DNA from: Tricholomella constricta
Taxonomy: Eukaryota; Basidiomycota; Agaricomycetes; Agaricales; Lyophyllaceae
Reading direction: 5' to 3'
NCBI GenBank assembly: GCA_013368375.1
Contig: JAACJP010000039.1
Coordinates: forward strand, 62,001 to 126,000
Length of the DNA stretch: 64,000 nt
The notes beneath the pieces are model-generated. The model did no database searches and was not told where the DNA came from. It worked only from the letters and a program-made list of their open reading frames with translations. Positions 12,562-22,853 of the stretch are shown piece by piece (the stretch's first letter is position 1; every line of letters starts with the position of its first letter). A program made the translations under genes and the position numbers.

Positions 12562-13344
12562 GGATTGGGCCAAAGCAGAATTCTGGACACGGGCGCGTTC
12601 AAGTCACCAATGATTTTAAACCTCGCGAAACAGTGTTTGTTGGCCCGACGAGAAGCGCTAGTTCCCCTGAGAGGGTGGACAGTCCTACGGAATAAATGAA
12701 CCTAGGCAATGTACAGTCAGAGAGCTGCAAGACATGGCAGCCGCAATGTTAATATTTAATATCAAGTCAACTAAGTAATAAATATTTTAAGGATCCCGAT
12801 GGACATGCACGGTCACATGGTTGGCCTAGTTCAACGCCGTCACTGTCAGCCACGCTATTCCGACCTTGTTCAATTTGCGACGATAGACCGACCATACCCA
12901 GTTGTGAGAGGTCTTCAGAGGTGCCTGATTGGGTACTTCAGTACCGACATCGTTTATTCAGCATTTTAGAACTGCTGACATAGCGTCGTTCTATCGGTTT
13001 TCCTTTCCTAGATGCTAGAACGTCCACACCACCATTCTGAAAAGCTCCGGAATGTCTTCGCACCGGACACATCATTGTACCTCAGGCCACAAGGAACGAC
13101 GTTGGCATATCCAACATTTCATTTGATTGCTAGGACCATGTCAGCACAGCGCGGCGTACCTTCGCCTATTTTTGGGCTCCCACATTCTACCACAGCGGTA
13201 TCGAGTCGTCGGGAGACTTTCAACACCGAAAGTCTCACGAACACCTCAGGTCAACAGGAACGATTGCAATGCAGGAGTCTTGTCACGCGTAGGCGCAAGT
13301 TGCTGGAAGTCTTTCTGTGATCCCAAAACGGTCTTGTAGGAATC
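12562..13344. other. Spacer between genes C and B (copy 1)
   Basis: The region is alignable with 18.49-19.40 kb. Short frames are not conserved between copies. The last 100 bases are the likely gene B promoter. Confidence 0.35.
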
Positions 13345-13351
13345 TATTTAA
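13345..13351 (+). promoter_or_regulatory. TATA-like element of gene B copy 1
   Basis: TATTTAA lies 94 bp upstream of the gene B start and is conserved at the same place in copy 2 (19401). Confidence 0.4.
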
Positions 13352-13444
13352 GAACGATCTCCCAACCTTAGAGAGCCAGATAACCCAACACCAGTCGCAC
13401 TTGCCTTCGAGCTCCCCAACAACTCTACCCATACCATCGTTATC

Positions 13445-14098
13445 ATGGCCGCCGTTGCTACATACTCACCCGACATCGCCTTCGCCTCGAAGCATGTGGT
13501 TTCTGAGCCTGATGGTAAGTCGTTCGCCCTGTGAGCATTGAAGCTGACGCTGACGATGTTCCCGCCGCTTTCTCCAGCCGTTATTGGTGAGAATTTGGAT
13601 CCAACACGAGTTTTGAAGCACTTATACATGATATTCTTGACCAGCTAACCTTCAGTTCCTTCTGGAGAACATCGAAGTCTTTGACATCGGCGAAGGCGAG
13701 AAAGGATACATCCTCCATCCCCCCAAGGGCACCAGATTCGTGGGCCCCATGCACTACAAGATCTCCATCGGGCCCCTTGAGGTTAGTGCGAGTGTTCTGT
13801 CTTCAGCTGAATTCTAAGGCTTAACAATGTACACCTACAGATTGATCTTACAGTCGATCTGAGCACATTCTCCGTTTCTCTCAAGGTCATTCTAAACATT
13901 CCCATCATCGGCGGTGTCACCATCGCCAATGTCGTCGGAAACCTCAAGGACGGAATCAACCTTAAGATCGGGTACCCTGGCGTTCTCGGAGGCACTGTTG
14001 GTCTCAAACTCGATGACAAGTCCGACGTTGTCCTCAGCTGGGATTTCACTGCATTGGGAAAGAGCTTCAAGGGCTCCAAGGTGCTGTTCCACCTCTGA
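13445..14098 (+). CDS. Gene B copy 1: hypothetical 157-aa protein with a 9-nt micro-exon
   Basis: Exons 13445-13514, 13578-13586 (9 nt), 13645-13781 and 13841-14098 give 158 codons including stop. The protein starts MAAVATYSPDIAFASKH and contains FLLENIEVFDIGEGEKGY, then a hydrophobic, beta-like half (GGVTIANVVGNLKDGINLKIGYPG) ending VLFHL. There is no signal peptide, cysteine cluster or known catalytic motif. Skipping the micro-exon also keeps the frame, so both isoforms are possible. Copy 2 (19501) has identical exon lengths and about 95% identical protein. Family not recognised; a small cytosolic beta-rich protein is my best description. Confidence 0.8.
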
Positions 14099-14809
14099 GG
14101 ATCTTTAAGGTCAATATTCTTTTCAACGCGTGATCATCAAACAAAATTCTCATCTTGCATAGGTATAGTCGGAACAAAGAACATATATATGCGCGTGAGA
14201 GGTTATTGGGTCCTTTTCGACGTTCTTTCATCCGACTCTGTATTCCTTCGTGGTCACTTTCAAAAATCATTACTAGTCTTGCACATTTATATAAGAATTA
14301 TTCCTTCGGAGCTCGTCCAGTTTCATTTCCGCCTGGTTCTCCTGCGATCCATATTCGCTGCTCCGAATGATGACCTGACTCGTTCAGAGCCTCCATTCTC
14401 GCAACAGTTCAAGCTCTAAGTTCATTATAAGGAACACGATATCGCTGGCTTACAGACCTTCTGGCGTAAAGAACCCTTAGGCTGACGCAGGGCGCGCGAG
14501 TGGGAGAAGAAGCAAAGGAAAAAGAAACCAACACAAGTTTCAAGGCGTCAGAGTAAATGAACCCGTCTGAGGAGTAATATTCATCCACGTACGGATAACT
14601 TTAGACATTTAAGGGTTCAATCACACGTCCAACATCCACGCTTTCAGGTGACAGGGACGAACACAGCAGCAGGACAGCGCGTGGGCGTAAATATATAATG
14701 ACCGAGTATCGTTCAAGGGCTCCCCATTACTGCCACGACCACAGCAACTCATATGATGTGAAGTTTCTCAGAATCTGGAACACGTGTTTCCGTCACTGAC
14801 GCCTTGCAG
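14099..14809. other. End of duplicated unit 1 and upstream repeat of family D2
   Basis: 14099-14430 matches the 3' flank of gene B copy 2. 14480-14809 is the inverted counterpart of 2140-2420 and 740-1050, the conserved upstream region of family D. Confidence 0.5.
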
Positions 14810-15441
14810 GAATGATGACAATGACATAAAGAACGACCAACCTTTTGAGGAACCGAAGTCGCCGCAGTCAGAGTCACTTCAAATTGACCCCATTGCTGCC
14901 ACAGTCACAACAACTCAGACTCTTACACCGTGAGTTTTTGTCGACACTGGAATGTCTCTTTTCCTTCAACTGAACATCTTACAGAGATGATGACGAGGCT
15001 TCCCAGGAGCCAGATCCACCGCGGTCATCATCCCCACTTCTGACGCTCGCAGACATCATAGGGCCGCCACCACTTATGAACGACAACCCCAATATTGGAC
15101 CAGTCGTGAAGTTTTATGTCCTCTCTTTCCCCTTTTCAGGAGACGATCAAGTCGCGTGGGCTCGCCTCCACAACTTCAGGCCCGATTTGGAGGACGACGA
15201 CTTCAATCGAGGGCTTGAGACGATCAAGGAAGTCAAGCGGCGGTTATCCAAAAGGTGTATGATTGGTTATGTTCCATATCCGGCCCAATTGAGTATCAGC
15301 TGCACTGGAGTTATGATCGCGTCGAATGCGACCCCGAAGCAGCTGGGGTGGGCAGCGGATCTGGAGTATCTCCGCGCAGTACAGAAGTTGCTGTGCACGA
15401 AGAGGGCTCCCTATTGGCACCGGTTTCGCAGGTATTGGTAG
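14810..15441 (+). CDS. Family D member 2, unknown function (5' end unresolved)
   Basis: Exon 14810-14929 encodes the polar linker NDDNDIKNDQPFEEPKSPQS; after intron 14930-14984 (gtgagt...acag) exon 14985-15441 encodes LTLADIIGPPP and the conserved C-terminal domain (HNFRPDL, CTGV.IASN, LGWAADLEYL, RAPYWHRF). Exon 14810 needs a phase-2 upstream exon that I could not place; the nearest ATG (14698) is out of phase with the visible donor. The gene sits between the two copies of the A-C-B duplication, in opposite orientation to family D member 1. Both visible members keep matching exon phases, which argues that they are expressed genes and not relics. Function unknown. Confidence 0.5.
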
Positions 15442-16196
15442 GTCATATGTGTTCATTAACCGCTGTGATGAAGTAATGAATACCTCAACATTCTAGAGCT
15501 CGAGGTAGATCTGTGGAGTCGGGTTGAAATGAGAGCAGGCTAATAAACACATGTCCCTCGCCCTTGCTGTTTGGCTATGTACACGAGTATATTGTATGCA
15601 CGGCCTTTCATATGAATTCTAGCGTAATTTACTTGGTCCCGCAGGTGTAAGGATGCATATCAATCAAAACAAGTAGTGATAATGCTGAAATAACGTAGGC
15701 GACATGTGTATACATATGTAAGGTCGACAAGCGACCCGCCTTGAGGTGACTTTTCAAACATCAAGGTAACTGTTTCCGCAACTTGAACTGAACATCCTAC
15801 CAGGACGCTGACACGAAGAACGAGCAGACTCTCGAGGAACTGAAGCCGAAGTATTTCAGACCGCCTCGAAACATAATACTTGCAGTCAGTTTGGTTGAGA
15901 GTTTTGACCCCGAATCTGCAAGTTGATGAGATCTCTTATTCACTTGAAGAACTGTCCTTTTCGGTTGTATATCCCTCACAGCTCATTAATCATTCTTCGA
16001 GACTGTATACAAGTAGAATCCATCCCTTATGATTTTTTGTTTTCCTATTTTTTTCTTTCACCTTTTTTCACCTTTTCTTTTGATGTAGCGTCTAGTATAG
16101 CGGGTTGATCGACGCTCAATGTTGTTTCCATCCCGTCCGCTTGGGTGAGCGAGGACCGAAGGCCCCGTCAAGTTTCAATTGGGACGTTTACCACCA
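15442..16196. other. Intergenic; partial family D remnant
   Basis: 15760-15880 keeps a fragment of the family D linker exon (ACGAAGAACGAGCAGACTC... with a splice-like ctaccag before it) but no domain exon. The rest, including a pyrimidine-rich run at 16030-16080, shows no gene. Confidence 0.35.
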
Positions 16197-16912
16197 TGGA
16201 AATGCGTCACGCACTCAGCCATTCCTCTACGAAACCCCGAGATAGCGAAGAAATATCCAACAATCCGCTGTCTCTTCGAATGTCAACTTAAAACTCAAAT
16301 ATCGCGGTTTCAGGCCTTCCGCGCAATTGCGAACCGCCTAGGGCCTCACGTTTGAGAGCCGCCGCCAAAGCGCAAAAGAAACTCCAGAAATTGAAGGTGA
16401 GTTCTTGACCCCCAAAATATCGCATCTCGAACAAAGGTAGTTACTGATCCTGCATAGAGGACGTCGCGCCAAGCATGGGTGTCGCGCCCACGGAAGAATG
16501 AATGAAACCTACTGAAACGACCACGCATCCATCCATGTTGACCACGAATCAGAAATCCGGAATAGAAACTTCCGCATGAGTCAGGTGAGGACGGACAGGC
16601 ACTCTGCGTCCTCGCTTCACTCCTGGATATCGCAAGGCCTGCCAAGGCAAACGGTGAGTACCGCGAAACGCGATTCGAATGCGCACCAAATAAACTTTCG
16701 ATTTTTGCGTAGGTATCGCAAAGAAGTTTGAATTGGTAGACTCGGCTAAGGTCATTGCGTTTGAAGACGAGGAGGAATGTTCAGATGAACATGAGTACGA
16801 AAACGGGGACGAGATAGACTGGGATGAATGGAGCGAGGCGTATAAGGAGTGGTCGCCAAAGAAGGCTTCGTATTCGGCGGTCGTTGAGGGCAAGGACCTA
16901 TCCGAGCTATGA
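16197..16912 (+). pseudogene. Gene A copy 2, broken
   Basis: It follows gene A copy 1 over its full length at an offset of about 5.9 kb. The first exon is out of frame. The codon for Trp in the TETYWNGRE motif has become a stop (TACTGA), a stretch of exon 3 is deleted, and the last exon survives almost unchanged (EDGDEIDWDEWSEAY-like region, stop at 16910-16912). The 5' damage plus the nonsense codon make a functional product unlikely. Confidence 0.75.
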
Positions 16913-17439
16913 TGGATCTGTGCTTCATTGCAGTTGGAGAAAGCGAGCAACCGATTCTAGTATGTACCACGCGGTTTTTGAATAATGTGTCTGAGGGTAT
17001 CGCATTGAGCTTGGGAGACCAGAGCGACCAGAGGCAAGGGAGCATGAAGTAGTAGAGTAACCTCATGTCCTTACAGAGCGGGAGTTTTTGATACAATTGG
17101 ACCTGATGGCGACACGTCTGGGAACCGTGCAACCCTAAGATTTTAGCGAGATCGATGCAGGCGAGAAAGCGACCTTGAAGGAACCTACTCCCTTGATGAA
17201 AGGGCGTACAGATGGATAGTGTGATGACGGTGCCAAGCGTACCAGCCATGATCCGCGAAGGGGCATGATCGAAAAAACACGACGTGCTTGAAAAGAAATG
17301 TTCATTTGAGATATATGTACACTCACATGCAGGCCTCTCACCGCTATCGTCTTGGCCAACGTTCAATTCGCTTACCCCTCCCCCCCCAACATTCCTACCC
17401 TTTGGTAACCTTTCCAGAAAACTCGCTTATGACGACTGT

Positions 17440-18491
17440 AACACGAAGGGGTGAGGAGCTATTTAGCGCCGCCTTCACTTTCATGAAATAAATTTCAGCA
17501 AACAACTCACCGACAGGCTCGGAAACCATATTTTTTTGAGGGAAGGCGATCCTGGGTGCGCTGGGTTGACTGGCTCTCGAACAACGAGAGATTGTGCCTG
17601 TACAAACTTCTAGAAGAGCACTTTCGAATTCAGAGCATGATATCCAGCGAATTGCGCGGACGCGGGACAAGGCTCTTCCGAATTGTTATCGTTCCTCTGG
17701 ACTTGAGATGCCTGTTGATATTTTGGCCTTGAGAATTTCGTGACGGCTGGGAGAGATTGCGATGGTACAGCAAGGTACACTGGTGGACCGATTCTATTGA
17801 TTCAAAATTACCGACCTAGTTCCTGTTGGCCTGAAGTACTTTGATGAGTCCGGCGGGCGCGATAAAGTCCCGAGGCATTTCGAACAGATGGTGTGAATGT
17901 CTCGATGTCCAGGTAGGTCAAAGTATCAGAACGAATTATCCCACTGGGCGGTTCCAGACCAGAGTAGAAAATGATGGTACACTGCAGCTAGGCACGTTTC
18001 ACGACGACGAAGATGTAGTCGGTGTTAATTGAACTCCTGTGACACTGACATGAACGAGGAACCAACACAAGTCAAGGGCTGCAGAGGGACAGGAGTGAAT
18101 ATTTGAACTGTTTGCACGGGCGGCAGGAGGAAGATGAGGGAGAAGAACAAAACGACTGACCCTCTGATCTCGGTGTTATAAATTTGCCTCAGGACCATCT
18201 CGTGGCGCCGCGTGCTCGATGTCGATTTCCTGTCAAAACGACGAAAAATTGCCCTGAATTGGTGTGCCTCCCGTCAATGGTGAGAAATATGTTTCGACAA
18301 GGATCGCGTGCGCCTTGAAGCTATGAAGTGTAAGCATTACAATACGGCACAGAAAAATATCAGTCAAGAGAAGTGCTTCAAATGCCCTTTTGCGAGCCGC
18401 ATTCTCGGGCTGCTGCGAAGAGACTCCATCTTGTGAACGAAGCGTCCATCGTGCCATGGAAGCGGAAGAGTTGCTCTGTAATGTGAGGATT
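17440..18491 (+). pseudogene. Gene C copy 2, decayed
   Basis: The segments match gene C copy 1 but with frameshifts (for example in the FDESG block near 17850), a stop where copy 1 reads IFFRGEG, and insertions in the last segment near 18380. The terminal SCSVM codons are retained at about 18473-18491. The mixture of conserved and broken segments indicates recent decay. Confidence 0.5.
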
Positions 18492-19400
18492 GGGCCAAGG
18501 CAAATGGACGGCGCGTTAGCATGATTTAAACCTCGCGGAACATTGTCTGTTGAGGCCTGACGAGAAGAACTGGTCTTCCAAGGAGGAAGAACATGTGGCC
18601 ATGCTTGGAAACACAGTTTTACGGGTGAAAAGCAACAGATGAACCTAGGCAATGCACAGCCATGGATTTGTGAGAGCTGCAAGACACGGCCGCAACGTTA
18701 TGTAATATTTAATATCAAGTCAATTAATAGTAATAAATATCATGAGTTTACTACAGCGTCGACATGCACGTCAAATGGTTGGTCTTCAACACGAACGCTG
18801 TTCCGACTTCGTTCATTTTTCGACCGATAACAAGGTAGACAACAAGAGGTCGATCCCTGGGCCTGATCGGTGATCGTCGCCCTTCCACAATTCGACCTGT
18901 CTACACTTCCCACTCCGCCGCCCGCACCTCTGGACTTAGTCTTTTCTTTGTTGTTTATCCACATCCATGTCAGAGGATAAGGTAATACCGACCATATCCA
19001 GTGGTGAGAAGCCTTGAGATGTTCCTGATTCGGCTGATTAGCGTCGTTCTACTTAACGGGTTTTCCTTTCTTGGATGCTAGAACATCCACACCATCAACC
19101 TGAAGAGCTCCGGAACGTCTTCGCACCGGATTTATCATTGTACCTCAGCACCAGGAACGAGGTTCGCATATTCGACATTTCATTTGATTGCTAGGACCAT
19201 GTCAGCACAGCGTACCTTCGTCTATTTTTGGGCTCACGCACTCCACCACAGCGCCATCGAGTCGTCGGGAGACCTTCAACGCCGGAAGTTGCAGGAACAT
19301 CTCAGGTCAACAGGAACCATTGCAATGCAGGAGTCCTGTCACGCGTGGGCGCAAGTTGCTGGAAGTCTTTCTGCGATCCCAAAACGGTCTTCTGGGAATC
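18492..19400. other. Spacer before gene B copy 2
   Basis: The counterpart of 12562-13344, with a region of extra or diverged sequence around 18750-18960. No conserved frame. Confidence 0.35.
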
Positions 19401-19407
19401 TATTTAA
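19401..19407 (+). promoter_or_regulatory. TATA-like element of gene B copy 2
   Basis: TATTTAA is 94 bp upstream of the start, as in copy 1. Confidence 0.4.
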
Positions 19408-19500
19408 GAACGATCTCCCATCCTTAGAGAGCCAGACAACCCAACGCCAGTCGCACTTGCCTTCAAGCTCCCCAACAAGTCTACCCATACCATCATTATC

Positions 19501-20161
19501 ATGGCCGCCGTTGCTACTTACTCACCCGACATCGCCTTCGCCTCGAAGCATGTGGTTTCTGAGCCTGATGGTAAGTCGTTCCCAGACCTGCGAGCATCGA
19601 AGCCGATGCTGACGATGTCCCCCCCGCCCTCTCTAGCCGTTATTGGTAAGGATTCGGATTCAACACGAGTTTTGAAGCACTTATACATGATATTCTTGCC
19701 CAGCTAACCTTCAGTTCCTTCTGGAGAACATTGAAGTCTTCGACATAGGCGAAGGCGAGAAAGGATACATCCTCCATCCCCCCAAGGGCACCCGATTCAC
19801 GGGCCCCATGCACTACAAAATCTCCATCGGGCCGCTTGAGGTTAGTGCGAGCTTTCTGTTTTCAGCTAAATTTCGCTGAAAAATGTACAATGTACACCTA
19901 CAGATTGACCTTACAGTCGATCTGAGCACATTCTCCGTTTCTCTCAAGGTCATTCTAAACATTCCCATCATCGGCGGTGTCACCATCGCCAATGTCGTTG
20001 GAAACCTCAAGGACGGAATCAACCTTAAGATCGGATACCCTGGCGTTCTCGGAGGCATTGTTGGTCTAAAACTCGATGAAAACTCCGACGTTGTCCTCAG
20101 CTGGGATTTCACTGCATTGGGCAAGAGCTTCAAGGGCTCCAAGGTGCTGTTCCACCTCTGA
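19501..20161 (+). CDS. Gene B copy 2: hypothetical 157-aa protein with a 9-nt micro-exon
   Basis: Exons 19501-19570, 19637-19645 (9 nt), 19704-19840 and 19904-20161 have the same lengths as copy 1 (70, 9, 137, 258). The micro-exon CCGTTATTG is identical, while its donor changed from gtgaga to gtaagg; both are functional, which supports real use of the exon. The few amino-acid changes are conservative. Unlike A and C in the same duplicated block, this copy is open and probably functional, so the duplication leaves two expressed B genes. Confidence 0.8.
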
Positions 20162-22185
20162 GAATCTTCAAGGTCACTATTCTTTTCAACTCGTGGTCAT
20201 CGAACCAAATTCTCATCTTGCATAGGTGTATTCGGAACAAAGGACACATATATACGAGGTCGATGAGCCCTTTTTGAATTTATTTTTATCCGACTCTTGA
20301 TCTCTTCATAGTGACTTCCAAAAATCATTACTAGCTCGAATGTTTGCTATTTACATACTACTTATATATGAGAATTATTCCTTTGAAGATCGCCCACCTT
20401 CGTTTCCTTCCGATTTTTATCCCTACTCGTCCCATTGACACGATTCCATATCCGCTGCCCCGAATAATGGCCTTGCTGCCTTGCCTCCATTCTCGTGGGG
20501 ATTTGCCGATATTGAAGCCCTAAGTTTCGAGGTCTTTACCAATAAATTGGACAGAATACCGTTGGCTCAAGACCTTCCGGCGAAAGGAATCGTTAAGCTG
20601 ATGTGGGCGCGGAGTGGGAGAAGAGGCAAAGGAAGGAAACTATTCAAGCGACGCGCGCCTTGACATATACATCCTGACTGGTTGCGATCGGACGACTCCC
20701 ACGCACTCGCGTTTATCATTTGCTGTCGCCCTTTCCTAGCTTCTCTCTGCCGATAATCCCAGGGGGCAGTATTGGATGCGCTGATCGTCAGAGCTGAACC
20801 TTGCCGACTCCCTCCCGCGTGTACTTCCACATCTTCTTTCGTCTCCGACGCAGTGTGTCGGTCGACCACTGCTGTCTTCTGAATCTGTCGACTCGTTGTC
20901 CTTCAAGTTGACGACTGTCTCGCCTGAAACTGACATATTACAACCAACAACCATGTTTAGAACGTCTTGGAAAGCTAGCGCCCGCTTCATTACGACACGT
21001 AGACCTCGATTACGGGATCATGAGCTAGACACAACCATACAGTTGTTGCTCTGACATGTCCGACGTTCGCCGTCGTGTTAACGGGACAAAAGGCGGGCGC
21101 TTGAACGTAATACATCGAGGTGAGTCTTTTCTCTTGGAAACCATCGAGTATAGAGTCACGGCGTCAAGAAAGATCATTGGCATCTCCAAGTCACGACGCG
21201 ATCCTCAGTTTCGGGATATCCAGAATCAGGATCAAAGCGATATCATCGATGTAACGCTTGTTGTAATCGACAGCCAGCGGATCAGCAGGAGATATGGACA
21301 GAGGAAAGAAGGATGTGAGGGGGCGAGGAGCGGGTCTGGAGATGAAGTTTCAGTCGTCCGAGTGTATAGACATGTCATACTTAGTCATAGTTTCGACATA
21401 CTTTATCTCAGGTTTTCATTGTGCCAAGCGAGTAGCAGGTCAGTTCTGTATACACACGAAGTTGTCCGCGCGACCGACTGCTGAGAGGTCAGCTCGCAGA
21501 GTGGGGTAAAACGCCAGCGCAAATACACGGCAGCTGTTAGAAAGGCGAGCAGAGATTTTGTTCTGTTCCTTGTCAACGTTCTCCCAGCTACGAAGGTGGA
21601 ACATTGACGGCAGCGCCTTCCAGACTTTCTGTCCATAGTCAACGCACTCGGGCACACTTCCAGCGGTTGCCAGTCAAGAAGCATTAGTGCTCCAGCGGGT
21701 GCGGTCAGGACTGTCCCTAAACTCCTCGGTGCGGCCCTAGGACATCAGCTGTGAGAGGCACGACTGGCACGGGAGCTGACACGTCGGGGCCTTGTTGAAC
21801 TGAAAGTGGAACCTGAGCATAACTTCCCCGGAGCTGGTCCTTCCTTCGCCTTGAGCACGGACTCCTCGAGGAGCGTGTCGTTGGAGATGTTGGTCGTTAT
21901 GTAGAAAGTAGAATGCCCAGGGGAGAATCTCGGGGACGTTCGTTTCACGCACGAGGGAAATATATCGTCGATGTGACATCTAAGGCCGTGCGAGTCGCTC
22001 TGAGGCTGCGGGAAGGTGGAAAGGTCAGCAAAAAAGTCGAGTGTCTGCTGAAAATAGACTGGTTTATGCCAACGCCATGTTCTCCACGATAAGGACTATA
22101 TCATGGAACCATCTGAAGTCCGTCATGCGGTGCTTCTGCCAGAGCTCGCTGTGACACTGTGATGATATCATTTCTGTAAAAGTTA
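20162..22185. other. Intergenic, with one inverted repeat copy
   Basis: 20659-20955 is the inverted partner of 38060-38345 (listed separately). 21050-22180 has several short overlapping frames on both strands without splice support or motifs; I see no gene. Confidence 0.35.
20659..20955 (-). repeat. Dispersed repeat S, copy 1
   Basis: The reverse complement is about 80% identical to 38060-38345. Shared blocks include ATGGTTGTTGGTTGTAA at one end and a frame reading GRPTHCVGDE, but each copy breaks that frame differently. It is probably a fragment of an unidentified transposon. Confidence 0.55.
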
Positions 22186-22600
22186 TTGCTGTTTTCATCA
22201 ACGGCGGCACAAGCCCAAATACGTGCCACAACAATTGACAAATGACGATCATTTCTGTTCTCGAGACTGAGAACGCGATTTCCTCCTCAACGGTCGACTC
22301 TGCGCTCTAGGTTCTGCTTGAAGATCCCTCCCGTTTGCTGTAGCCGAGGGCACCAGGCCATTGGATTCACAATTTGGTCTCATCTTGGCTCACGGTTCCA
22401 GTTCTCGACACTTGCTGATGGATTTCCACCCGAGTGCGTCGACGAGAACATCAATATCTTTTTCACTACTCACCCCGTACCCTTCAAACTTTAGGAGGCC
22501 CTTTTTAGCATAGACAGGGAGGGCTTCCAGTGAAGGAACTACTACAATAGAATGTCGTTGGTTTGCCATGGCGAGACTTATGCTCGGTCATTCAGAATTT
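22186..22600 (+). repeat. Left terminal inverted repeat
   Basis: It pairs with 26836-27229 from the outer end inward and, beyond the small ORF, with the inner duplicate at 26660-26680. Confidence 0.85.
22390..22569 (-). CDS. Small ORF inside left TIR (59 aa)
   Basis: ATG at 22569, stop at 22390. The protein begins MANQRHSIVVVPSLEALPVY and contains GLLKFEGYGVS and KDIDVLVDALGW. A near-identical 59-aa frame exists in the right TIR (26846-27025); the changes between them are mostly synonymous or conservative. It reads inward-to-outward, toward the element end. It could be a real small protein or the relic of a longer gene captured in the TIR. Confidence 0.35.
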   Translation of the reverse strand: MANQRHSIVVVPSLEALPVYAKKGLLKFEGYGVSSEKDIDVLVDALGWKSISKCRELEP

Positions 22601-22853
22601 CGAGCTTTCAGCTTTCTCAAAGTTATATAGGCCATTCATGTCCTCAGACTATACTACATGATTCATACCATTGATTGCATATGCTGAGCATCATGTACAA
22701 GTCCTCAATCATGAATTTCTTCACAAATTAGATGTGTCTCAATCAGATGGGAGCGCGATCACACTTGCCTGAGAATCTGAATTTGCAAATTGCACAACAT
22801 TTATTACACAACAGCAGCTTCTCCTCCATCTTCCTCCTCTCCCTACAGGCAAC

